From positions 1 through 36,192 of the forward strand of contig JAFUZV010000130.1 in NCBI GenBank assembly GCA_017476425.1: a stretch of DNA of 36,192 nt, in the 5' to 3' direction. This document shows positions 23,469 to 33,000 of this stretch, one piece after another. The stretch is from Selenomonadaceae bacterium. GTDB lineage: Bacteria > Bacillota > Negativicutes > Selenomonadales > Selenomonadaceae. The position numbers were made by a program, and so were the translations under genes. Each line of letters starts with the position of its first letter. The first letter of the stretch is position 1. The notes beneath the pieces are model-generated. The model was not told the origin of the DNA, searched no databases, and saw nothing but the letters and a program-made list of their open reading frames with translations.

Positions 23469-26190
23469 ATTGCAAAAAAAATTTTTAGAAGTTTTAAATG
23501 ATGAATACGTCGATCAAGATCGTGAAGAAATTTTGCCGGACTATCAAGGCAAAATGAAAATCACTGTCAGCGAGATCGAAAAGGCGTTTGAGGATAACGG
23601 AATTAGTTTTACACCATTCAATAATGATTTTGAATTGTGGCAGTCGCTTGATAAGCTCGGAAAACTTAGCGATGTTCATTTTGTTATTAAATCTTGTCTT
23701 GAGGATAAAAAAATTTCATTCAAGCCAAGAGAACTCGGACATACTAAGAAAGATGCTTTGATCGCTTTGTTCTTCAATGTGTTTGATGTTGATCCAAAAT
23801 CTGAATTTACGATCGAAGTTGAAACGGAAACGCCGCCGTTACCATCTGATCCGCTGATTATTAATGAACCAACAATTATTGATGATCCACCGAAATCTCA
23901 ACAAAATAAGTCAACAAAAAAAATTTTATCGTTAGATTTCAAAATTATGCAAGAGATTTTCTCCGCTGCACAAAAAGTTTATGCTGAAGACTTAGGCTTT
24001 GATGTCAACGATAATATCACGATTTATAAAAATCTGCCTGTTACGTCGATTGATCATTTTTGGTTGAAAGTGCCGAAAAATATTTCTGTGCTTTATTCCT
24101 GCGCAGCACTTCTTAAATCAAAAACTAATGAAGTTATCGCCGTAGGATTTTTGGAAGATGATAAAATTGATAATGGTGAGATTCGTCCGCATATTAATTT
24201 TGGGATTGACAACGAACATATAAATTACAATCAATTTGAAAATCAGACTCAATATAAAATTTTGTTGTTGCCTGCTGATCAAGAAAATTTTTTTGATGAG
24301 AATTTGAATTTAGTTAAAGTGTCGACTTATGAAGGAAAAATTTATTTGCTTGAATGCAATTTGAAATTTGAGGAAGAATTGCCGACGACAAAAAAATCAC
24401 TTTGCATTGACTTCGGCACAAGTAATATCACTGCAGGCACTTATGTTAATGGTGAAATTTCTCTTGTAAATTTTAGAGACGTTACCATTGATCAACCGAG
24501 TTACTCTAAAATTTTGCCGTCGGTTGTCTACGTTGATTCATTCAAAAATGATCAGCCGGTTTATAAATTCGGTTATGAGGCAAAGAAAGCGATCATTGAA
24601 AGCGATTTTAATATCAAGTCAAGTGTCTTTTATGATATCAAACGTTGGATTTTATCGCCGGACGATACAGAAGAACTTATTGACAGAGACGGCAATATAT
24701 TAAATCAGAAGATCAAGCACGAAGAAATTATTAAATCTTATATTGAATATGTTATTGAGAAGGCAGAACTTCAATTCAAAGTGAAATTTGAAAAATTTAG
24801 TTTCACTGCGCCGGTTAAATATAAAAATCGTTTTGAAAATCTCATTAGAAAAATTTTGTCGAATTATCAGATCGAAGTAGAATTGAATGAAGCGCAGGCG
24901 AATGTTTATAATTATGTTAATGATCAAAAAAGTCACGGCGAATTTATGATCATTGATGTTGGCAGTGCAACTTCTGATTTAATTGTCAGTAATTATTCAG
25001 TGAATAGCGGTGAATCGAAAATTGATATTGAAACGAAATTTTTAATTAGTGATCCGAATTTTGGCGGAAATAATCTCACGTTTAGAATTTTACAGCTTTT
25101 GAAAATTAAACTTGCGGCTTATATCAAAGGTGACGATGATAAAACGATTGACGAATTTATCACTGAAGACTATGATAAAATTCTTTCGATGATCGACGCT
25201 AAAATTTGCAATCACAAAAAGATTTATGAAAAATTAGAGGCGGCGTATCAATCAGCAGAAGAAATATTGCCGACGAAATTTAATGCGGCTAATGATTTAG
25301 GACGCAATGAAAGAAGAATGATCAAACGAAATTATTATTACTTGTGGAATATCGCCGAGATGATCAAACAAAATCCGGATTGTGAAATTGAAATTGATTT
25401 GAAGAAATTACACATTACAAATTGTCAATCAACAATTAATAATTCCACATTCCGCATTCCGAATTCTGAATTATTATTCTTGCCTGAGATTTATGCTTTG
25501 ATGAATAAATTACTTTGCAATTACCTTGAAAGCAAGCCGAATTTAAGCGATATTCAATATAAATTTGTTGGACAGACTTGCAATATTAAAATGTTCCGTG
25601 AATTGATGAAAGAATTTATTCCTGGTCGATTCCTTCGCCGCTGTCAAGATGATGATTCTGATCTGAAAACTTGTTGCATTGAAGGCTTGATAAAATATAT
25701 TCGAGACAAGGCAAAAGGCAAAATCAAGCCGAATTTCAAAAATGAGATTGAGAAGAATTTTTATAATGTCTACGTTGATTCAACTTGCTTGCTTAGTCAA
25801 AATGACGAATTGAAATTTATCAAGCAGTCGATCGATAAAAATGAAATTGAATTGATAGTTAAAGATGGCAGTGATCAGATCAAGCGAAAGATTAATTATG
25901 AGATTGATACAAATTACAATAAGCAATATGAAATGAATGAATTATTTGAGGAAGTCAAGAAGAATACAACGTTGAATATTGAAGAATTTTTGCGGGATTT
26001 AAAATTAGATATTCGCAGCAGTGAAAACAATGATCAATATTATTTGTTTATTTTGCCGGATAATGAAGGTTATCGCTTTAGAATTTGGCAGTTGAAAATT
26101 GATGAGGAAGAAAAAATTTATATTCCGCAACCTAAGATTGAAAACTTTGCAAATGAAAGTTTAAAAACTTATTTCAACGGAGATAAATGA
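23461..26190 (+). CDS. Hsp70/actin-fold ATPase with N-terminal extension, unknown role
   Basis: A 909-residue soluble protein. Residues 1-115 form an unrecognised domain, about 116-155 is a Pro-rich linker, and 155-305 is a second unrecognised domain. From about 312 an actin/Hsp70-type ATPase follows: phosphate-1 C315-I-D-F-G-T-S-N, phosphate-2 M496-I-I-D-V-G-S-A-T-S-D, then D531-P-N-F-G-G-N. The usual peptide-binding domain of DnaK is not seen; instead about 130 unassigned residues end the protein. Residues 651-671 are encoded by repeat DNA, including one 32-base heptamer element, read in frame. It starts at ATG 23461 with GAGGTGA. Its TGA overlaps the ATG of the DUF4127 gene. Chaperone, scaffold or signalling functions are all possible. 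Confidence 0.75.
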   Translation: MDELQKKFLEVLNDEYVDQDREEILPDYQGKMKITVSEIEKAFEDNGISFTPFNNDFELWQSLDKLGKLSDVHFVIKSCLEDKKISFKPRELGHTKKDALIALFFNVFDVDPKSEFTIEVETETPPLPSDPLIINEPTIIDDPPKSQQNKSTKKILSLDFKIMQEIFSAAQKVYAEDLGFDVNDNITIYKNLPVTSIDHFWLKVPKNISVLYSCAALLKSKTNEVIAVGFLEDDKIDNGEIRPHINFGIDNEHINYNQFENQTQYKILLLPADQENFFDENLNLVKVSTYEGKIYLLECNLKFEEELPTTKKSLCIDFGTSNITAGTYVNGEISLVNFRDVTIDQPSYSKILPSVVYVDSFKNDQPVYKFGYEAKKAIIESDFNIKSSVFYDIKRWILSPDDTEELIDRDGNILNQKIKHEEIIKSYIEYVIEKAELQFKVKFEKFSFTAPVKYKNRFENLIRKILSNYQIEVELNEAQANVYNYVNDQKSHGEFMIIDVGSATSDLIVSNYSVNSGESKIDIETKFLISDPNFGGNNLTFRILQLLKIKLAAYIKGDDDKTIDEFITEDYDKILSMIDAKICNHKKIYEKLEAAYQSAEEILPTKFNAANDLGRNERRMIKRNYYYLWNIAEMIKQNPDCEIEIDLKKLHITNCQSTINNSTFRIPNSELLFLPEIYALMNKLLCNYLESKPNLSDIQYKFVGQTCNIKMFRELMKEFIPGRFLRRCQDDDSDLKTCCIEGLIKYIRDKAKGKIKPNFKNEIEKNFYNVYVDSTCLLSQNDELKFIKQSIDKNEIELIVKDGSDQIKRKINYEIDTNYNKQYEMNELFEEVKKNTTLNIEEFLRDLKLDIRSSENNDQYYLFILPDNEGYRFRIWQLKIDEEEKIYIPQPKIENFANESLKTYFNGDK
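25441..25472 (+). repeat. Heptamer repeat element inside the 909-residue protein gene
   Basis: A complete 32-base arm (AATTCCA CATTCCG CATTCCG AATTCTG AATT) lies in frame in the coding sequence and includes one GAATTC site. The preceding bases (from about 25411) also resemble the loop and flank of the intergenic pair at 17573-17586 (shared CAATCAACAATT-like stretch). Confidence 0.75.
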
Positions 26191-27782
26191 CTATGAAAAT
26201 AATTTTAGCGTTGATTTTGATGATAAATTTGTTAATCACGTCGACAGCGAATGCAAGTAATTTAGTTGGTGAAGGCAAAAAAATTTTGTACATACCGATA
26301 GACGATCGTCCGGTGAATTTAAAGCAAAGTGTTGAAGTGATCGAAAAATTAGGCTATGAAGTTTTAACGCCGCCGGAAAATTTATTAGGCAATGAAAAAA
26401 ATTATGGTGAGCCGATCGAATTATGGCAATGGCTTAATGATAATGCTCGTGGCAAAACAGCGGCTGTCATTAGTATTGATTCAATGATTTATGGAAGTCT
26501 TGTCGGATCACGCAAGCACGAATTGACAACTGAAGAGATAATGCAACGAGTTAAAAAATTTGAAGAGTTTCAAAAAAATTTTCCGAGACTTCCTATTTAT
26601 GTATTCAGTACGATAATGAGGACTCCGAGAAGTGGAGCATATTCAAGTGCAGAGCCGGAATATTATCAACAGTTTGGCGGAATGATTTTTAATTATACCG
26701 TTTTGAAAGATAAATTAGAGAGTGACAAATTAACTCCTCGTGAAAGACGGCAGAAGAAAAAACTTGAAAAAAATATACCTGCAGAAGTATTAGAAGATTG
26801 GATGAAACGTCGAGCAAAAAATTTTGATGCAAACAAATATTTAATCGATCTGGCTAATCAAGGAGTATTCAGATATTTTTTATTAGGTTGTGATGACAGT
26901 GCGATTTTCTCACAAACTCATCTTGAAAGTCGACACCTTGATAAACACGGTAAAATGTTAGGCAAGACGAGATTTTTAGTAACGAGCGGCGCAGATGAAC
27001 TTGGAATGCTGATGCTTAGTCGAGCAGTGAATGACGATTTAAATTATTATCCATTTATCACGGTGAAATATAACGACGGAAAAGGATCAGAAACGATTCC
27101 GAGTTATGGTAATGAAGCGATCGGTGATTCAATCGACGGAGCGATCACGGCGATCGGAGCGATAAAGATAAATGATCCGTCGAAAGCTGATTTAGTTTTA
27201 GCGGTTAATACGAATCTTGACGGCAAAACTTTTGAGGCGATGAGCCCGAAAAATATTTTTAAGCCACGTAAAAGTACAAAGCGATTTATGAAAATTATCA
27301 ATGAATTGCTTGAGAAAGATTATCCGCTCGGAATTGCTGATATATCATTTGCAAACGGCGCTGATAATGCGTTAATGTATCAACTTTTAAAAAATGATCA
27401 GCAATTCAAAATCAAGGCTTACGGCGGCTGGAATACGGCGACAAATTCGTCAGGCTTTTTGATCGGCGCAGGATCATTAACTCGTTGGCTTGATGATAAA
27501 TCGAAAAATGATTTATTAATGACGCGTTATTTTGATGATTGGGCTTATCAATCGAATGTTCGATCAATGGTTGCTAATCAATTAGCGAAGATCAGCGGCA
27601 AAGGTGAATATATGAAACTTGATGAGAAAAAGATCGGCGCAGAAGATTTTGGAACTTACTCAATAAAAAATTTTGCTGATCAATATATCAAACTGCCGAC
27701 AAATTATTTTTTGGAAGATATAAGAATGCAATTTACTTGGAATAGATTATTTGAAAGCGATATTTCATTTGAATTAAAGTAA
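26187..27782 (+). CDS. Exported DUF4127 family protein
   Basis: A 531-residue protein with an N-terminal signal peptide (hydrophobic core about residues 5-17, cleavage likely near NAS). The mature protein opens with LYIPIDDRPVNLKQ, the hallmark of the DUF4127 family, and continues over the full family length (AAVISIDSMIYGSLVGSR, SGADELGMLMLSRA). Family members are secreted proteins of unknown function, seen in Firmicutes. A role on cell-wall or envelope material is only a guess. The start overlaps the preceding stop as ATGA; a second ATG two codons later is an alternative. A terminator follows 6 bases after the stop. Confidence 0.85.
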   Translation: MTMKIILALILMINLLITSTANASNLVGEGKKILYIPIDDRPVNLKQSVEVIEKLGYEVLTPPENLLGNEKNYGEPIELWQWLNDNARGKTAAVISIDSMIYGSLVGSRKHELTTEEIMQRVKKFEEFQKNFPRLPIYVFSTIMRTPRSGAYSSAEPEYYQQFGGMIFNYTVLKDKLESDKLTPRERRQKKKLEKNIPAEVLEDWMKRRAKNFDANKYLIDLANQGVFRYFLLGCDDSAIFSQTHLESRHLDKHGKMLGKTRFLVTSGADELGMLMLSRAVNDDLNYYPFITVKYNDGKGSETIPSYGNEAIGDSIDGAITAIGAIKINDPSKADLVLAVNTNLDGKTFEAMSPKNIFKPRKSTKRFMKIINELLEKDYPLGIADISFANGADNALMYQLLKNDQQFKIKAYGGWNTATNSSGFLIGAGSLTRWLDDKSKNDLLMTRYFDDWAYQSNVRSMVANQLAKISGKGEYMKLDEKKIGAEDFGTYSIKNFADQYIKLPTNYFLEDIRMQFTWNRLFESDISFELK

Positions 27783-27788
27783 ATTAAA

Positions 27789-27823
27789 AGAGCCACGAAA
27801 TTTTATCGTGACTCTAATTTTTT
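27789..27823 (+). terminator. Rho-independent terminator after the DUF4127 gene
   Basis: AGAG/CTCT and CACGA/TCGTG form one stem with a single C-A mismatch and an 8-base loop, followed by AATTTTTTTT. It closes the dapB-to-DUF4127 run. Confidence 0.82.
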
Positions 27824-27874
27824 TTGCAAAATTTTTTAGAGTTGATGAATTTAACAAACATTTGTACTAAATTA

Positions 27875-28022
27875 TGGACGCGGTAGAGTAGCGCAGTCGC
27901 GGCGATAGCTTCGCGACAAGCGGTGTTGAATAAGTTACTAACTTACGACGCGCCCAGTTTTTTGTTTCTTTTTTCTAAAAAAGAAATGATTTCTTGCTAC
28001 TTCTTTGTCAGCAAAGAAGTAG
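27875..28022. repeat. GC-rich and palindromic intergenic element
   Basis: About 80 bases (27875-27955) are far richer in G+C than anything around and contain GTCGCG/CGCGAC (27896-27901, 27912-27917) and TAAGTTA/TAACTTA (27931-27937, 27939-27945). Two perfect hairpins follow: TTTCTTTTTT/AAAAAAGAAA (27965-27986) and CTACTTCTTTG/CAAAGAAGTAG (27997-28022). No gene is seen. On the minus strand it lies downstream of the metallopeptidase gene and could end or protect its transcript. Its make-up suggests a dispersed mobile or structured-RNA element. Confidence 0.5.
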
Positions 28023-28058
28023 AATAACAAAAGTGAATTGAGATTATAAAATTACAAA

Positions 28059-29747
28059 TCAATTAGCTGAAGTTTTAGCAAAATAATTCAACAAAATATA
28101 ACCGCCAGCATAAGCCGGAGCATTAACGCCTTCAACGAAAATTTGATCAGCATTTGAATTTGAATTTAAAGATTGTAATAATTTAACAGGATCACTCGCT
28201 AACTTTTCAATATCAATTCTTCTTTCATCGCTGATTCCGTGAGTAAGTTCAGCAGTTCCTTCTTTGAGATAAGCCGGCAGATCATTAAAATGATCGATAT
28301 TCGCCGCCATAACTGCGTGAGTAAATTCGTGCGCTAAAGTTCGATCTAAATAACCGGCTCTAATGTTGCCTTGATTGAAATTTGTTGCGCCGTCAACATT
28401 ATCAGCACGAAGATCATTATAATATCTCATATTGATTTTTAAAGTCAACGCGATTGCTCTTCCATTCGATAAATTAAAAGTGCTACCGATCATTGCAAGA
28501 GCAGATGAATTATCGTTAATAAATTCAACATTCAATTCATTAACGCTTGCATTAGGATTATCAAAGCGATAATCAACGCCATAAGATTTTTCGATCAACT
28601 CAAGAGGATTTTTAACCCACCAAGTGAAAAGTCCATTAATAATATTTTGTTCAACAGAATTTTTAGCACGAGGAACTTTAACAGTTAAACCGTTGACAGT
28701 GAATTGATCGCCACTAAAATTTTTGATCGCTCCAACTTCTTCAACGATCGTTTCAGCCGTCTTAACGATCGAAGTTCCAGCGTCCCAGCCGGTGATCGCT
28801 CCGGTATCTGCATTATCAAGAATAATATTGCAACAATCGCGGAGGAAATGATCAGCGTTGTTAATTCGTCGACAATCGTCGATCATTTTTTGAATAACTT
28901 CATTCATATTTTTGAAATTCGATGATTTTTTAATGGCTTCGTCAACTGCGGCGGAGCCTTTTAAATTTGTTTTATCGAGTGCAGACATAAAATTTTTAAT
29001 GACTTGTTGAGGCGTAACATTATAACCGCCGATCAAAGTCTGATTTCCGTTAATGTTAATCGTATGAGCACGAGCATTTTTAATTCTAATTCGTCCGTTG
29101 TCAGCAACACTTAAAACAATATCATCACTGTCAAGCGTTGCATCACCATATGCACGATCGATATTTAAAATATCTTCGCCGCCATAACCAACAATGATCA
29201 AATTGCTTGACGTGATATTATAATTGAAATGATTGACTTCTTTTGATCCACGAACAGTATAATTAAATGCTCCATTTGTCAGAGTAACATCAGCACTTGC
29301 GCCGTTGAAATATTTCAATTCGTAATTTGAACTTTCAGCAGTGTTAAGCATTAATTTAGTATTAGCACAAATTCTAACGAAATTTGATCCGCCGCCGAAT
29401 TTGATCGTTGTTCGATCTTCTGACCAAATGTCAATCGTATCATTACCAACGCCGGTTGAAATGAAAGAATTTTTTGCGCCTGGATTGTTGACGATTGAAT
29501 TATTTCCATTACCGGTGAGAATTGTATCATCAACAGCGAAATCAGAATTAACGATCACATTATCGCCGCCACCGACATCAATGATCGACTTAACACCGTT
29601 ATAATTATTGATCGTATCGTCTCCACTGCCTGCGCTAATCGTTACAAATTGTGGTGAGGAAACATTAGGCGCACCGAGTTGAAATTCATTTGCTGAATCA
29701 TCACCAGAAATTAAAGTATTACTGTTTGCAATTACGATAACCGCCAT
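28059..29747 (-). CDS. RTX-like beta-roll metallopeptidase (HExxH, MA clan)
   Basis: A 562-residue protein with no signal peptide. Residues about 10-240 are degenerate RTX-like beta-roll repeats (SAGSGDDTINN, TGVGNDTIDIW). The middle (about 245-340) is a helical domain ending DTGAITGWD. The C-terminal half is a zinc peptidase: H473-E-F-T-H477 with third ligand E496 in LKEGTAE, the pattern of the Peptidase MA superfamily. RTX-like sequence and the lack of a signal suggest type I secretion, but no transporter is nearby. ATG 29747 has an AAAGGCGG ribosome binding site. It is a paralogue of the divergent giant protein, with a different domain order. The target protein is unknown. Confidence 0.8.
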   Translation of the reverse strand: MAVIVIANSNTLISGDDSANEFQLGAPNVSSPQFVTISAGSGDDTINNYNGVKSIIDVGGGDNVIVNSDFAVDDTILTGNGNNSIVNNPGAKNSFISTGVGNDTIDIWSEDRTTIKFGGGSNFVRICANTKLMLNTAESSNYELKYFNGASADVTLTNGAFNYTVRGSKEVNHFNYNITSSNLIIVGYGGEDILNIDRAYGDATLDSDDIVLSVADNGRIRIKNARAHTININGNQTLIGGYNVTPQQVIKNFMSALDKTNLKGSAAVDEAIKKSSNFKNMNEVIQKMIDDCRRINNADHFLRDCCNIILDNADTGAITGWDAGTSIVKTAETIVEEVGAIKNFSGDQFTVNGLTVKVPRAKNSVEQNIINGLFTWWVKNPLELIEKSYGVDYRFDNPNASVNELNVEFINDNSSALAMIGSTFNLSNGRAIALTLKINMRYYNDLRADNVDGATNFNQGNIRAGYLDRTLAHEFTHAVMAANIDHFNDLPAYLKEGTAELTHGISDERRIDIEKLASDPVKLLQSLNSNSNADQIFVEGVNAPAYAGGYILLNYFAKTSAN

Positions 29748-30054
29748 AAAAATTTTTCCGCCTTTCTAAAAAATATTTTTTATTACAAATTTTATTCTCT
29801 GTTTGAAGTTTTGATCCTTGCAATGAAAATTAAATTATTCACAATGAAAAAATTTCGATCAAAAAATTTTTTTAATGATTAAAGTGAAATAAAGTGTTGA
29901 CATTAACATTTCAAATGATATTATAATTAATAATTTTATTTTTATAATTGGGTATGTTTTTTTGTTAGAGGTGAGGCTATAGGTGAGATCGATCAACTAA
30001 AATTAATGAGATGAAGTTTTTGGGTTTTAATGGATTGAAAGAAGTGATTAGGGT
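29748..30054. promoter_or_regulatory. Divergent intergenic region with promoter and leader of the giant gene
   Basis: This 307-base gap lies between the two divergent metallopeptidase genes. A plus-strand promoter candidate is TTGACA (29897-29902) with TATAAT (29922-29927); the 19-base spacer is long. The resulting leader would be about 120 bases, with GAAGTGAT (30041-30048) as ribosome binding site for ATG 30055. A stop codon (30049-30051) in frame just upstream rules out a longer start. No convincing minus-strand promoter was found. The rest is A/T-rich with no other feature seen. Confidence 0.5.
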
Positions 30055-33000
30055 ATGAGCAAAACACAATTCCAAGTCATTTACGATTTTATGCAGGCAA
30101 TGCACAATCATAATTACACTCGTCAAAATGGTGATAGTGATACTGATGTTTCTAAAGCAATATTAACTACTGCACTGAAAGGTGCTATTGTAAATGACGA
30201 AAACAAACTTGTTACGAAAATCAACAGCCTGCTTGGAAAAAATCTTACAAGTGACACTATTACAATTCAAGATGTAATTGATGCTTTTGTTAAAGATTGT
30301 ACAACGGCAACTAGTGTTGATGAATTTCTTATTAATGAATGCGGCATTGATATGAGCAATGAAGACACAGGAGCAATTTCCGGCTGGGATGTTTATCATA
30401 GTGATGAAGAACTCACAAATAAATCAATAGTTCCAGAAATCGGAAATCGTTATCTTGCTGCAGAAGGTACAAGCGTCGGACAAAAAATTATCACCGGAAA
30501 TAATGGCTGGATAGTTGAGTCAACAGAGCATTCAGATTCTATAATTTCCGGCGGTGAAGATTCGATTAATTCAGGTTATGGCGACGATTATATTGAAGTT
30601 CACGGCAAAAATGCAACGATTCTCACAGGTAACGGCAATGATATTGTCAGCGTGGCTTCTGGTGTTGATAAAGTTATCATTGCTAAAGACGCGGAACAAA
30701 TTAATTTTGCAGATGGTATTGAAAATTACTCTACTGAAAGTACTGTTATTAATGATATTGAGGCTTTAATTTATACTAGAAATAATAATGTTCGTACTGG
30801 TAATTTTATTGAGGATGATAATTTTAACGGTAAGAATGATGGTAATGTTTCTTATACGATCAATGACGTAGAATTATTTGATGATGGTGAAGGTCGAGTT
30901 GCGATTGACAATCCGCCTAAAATTGAAGAAACTCAACCAACTTTAACACCTTCAACTAAAAAAAGTAAATTGAAGACAGTCAAACTTAGCGGACAATATA
31001 CCGGTGAAGAAGTTGCAACAATTAATCTTGACGACGTAAACACAACTGAAGGTTATTTCAAATTTAACAATGGTGCAGGAGATTTTCAATCAACAACCTC
31101 AACAAATATGCTTGGCAAGGTTGATTCTTGGTCACCAGAAGAATTATATTTTTCAGCTCGCGGGCTCTCTGTTGTTAAAGTGCAGCGTGAAACTTCTAGT
31201 GGTACTACTGAAATTACTTCTTACAACGATCTTGAAAAAGGCGAAAAAGATATTCTTGCTGGTCTTTACAAGTGGTGGCTCAAAGAATCAATCAAAATCA
31301 ATGAAGAAAGTTATGGTCTTGGTTATGATACTCGTAATATATCTGTAACTTATAATGGTTACACATATAATTCTACATATTCCGCCCCTAATAGCATAAC
31401 TGTTAATTTTCAAAATAAAGATACTACAACTTTGGCAGCCATATCTCGATCTTCTTGGTCTGACATTGGAAGAACCGCTTCTTTACAACTCAACATAAAT
31501 ATGAAATATTACAACGACATTTCAACTGATCCGATTAATGGTCAAGTTACTGTTGAAGGTGCAGGCTATCTTGATCGTACATTAGCTCACGAAATGCATC
31601 ACGCTATTATGGGCGTTAATGTCGATTATATGAGTCAATTACCTATGTTTATCAAAGAAGGTATGGCGGAACTCACTCACGGTATTGACGATGAACGTAT
31701 TGGGGCTATAACTACGCTATTAAATAATTCTATTAATAAATCTGAAAATCCTAAGAGTTCGTTGATTTATAATTTTGTTAATCTTAATCTCATTAATTCA
31801 AATCAAGTTTCTAATGGTAACGATGAATATCCTTATGCCGGCGGATATCTCTTCTTGCGTTGGCTTGCTAATCAGACTGGCACAAATCCTAATCCTCCAT
31901 CAGCTATTGTTAAACTTTCTGGTGAAAATCAAGCCTATTATGTTACCGGCGAAAATCAAATTGCTGCAGCTGCTAAATCTGAAAATAGTGAATTAGTGGG
32001 ATATTCTAAAGATCATATTTACACTGCACGTTCTAATAATGCTCAGACTATCGACGCATCCGGTGATAATGGTAACTGGAAAATTAACGGCACAACTGCC
32101 GCTGATTCAATTATTACCGGTTCAGGAAATGATACGATTAATATCAAAGGCAACAATACTACTATCACTGATAATGGCGGTGCTAATTATTTCAAAGTTG
32201 CTGACGATTCAGTTAAGCAGGTCACTTTCACTAATGCTTTAAGTGACAATGATACTATCAACTTCAATGGTGGTGTTAATACTGATGCAACATTGTCATC
32301 AACAATTAACGATGATGGAAGTATTAAAATTTCTTATAATAATTTTGATTTATTCTTTCAATCCTCAAACGATCTTGCTAATGTCTATCTGCCAACTAAA
32401 TCATCTAATGTTGAATTGAGTCTGTATGGTCTACTTGGAATTAGTACAATAAATTTGGGTAATTTTACAAGAACATTTATGGCAAATACCCTTAGGAGAT
32501 TCAACTCAACTATCTATGAGGACACCATAATTGAAGGTTCGTATTATCAAGAGTTTACAAAAATCATTGGAACTACAAACCAAAGTAATGAACTTACTAA
32601 CACCTTTGTTTATGAAGCAAATGACGATAATTCATTATTTCAAAAAATTAATGTAAATAGTTCACAAAATTGGACTTGGAAAGTAAAGGGTACCAGTGGC
32701 AACGATATAATCAATGTTATTACTAATGGTGACAATAATAATGATAACACCATCACCGGCGGACTTGGTGAAGATACTATTTACGTTGGTACAGATTTAA
32801 TTGGTCTTACACTTGCTGATCTCGGCAATGATAACGATGTTCTTGGTTTCAAAAAAACCGTTAGTAAAATTAATGCTGATGATTCAAAAAAGGTCTTGAC
32901 TGTCAATTACTCAGACAATAAAAATGTAACTATTACATTAACCGGCGATAAAACTGCTGAAGATATTAAGAATTTAGTTGTCGACAATAATGGTACACAG

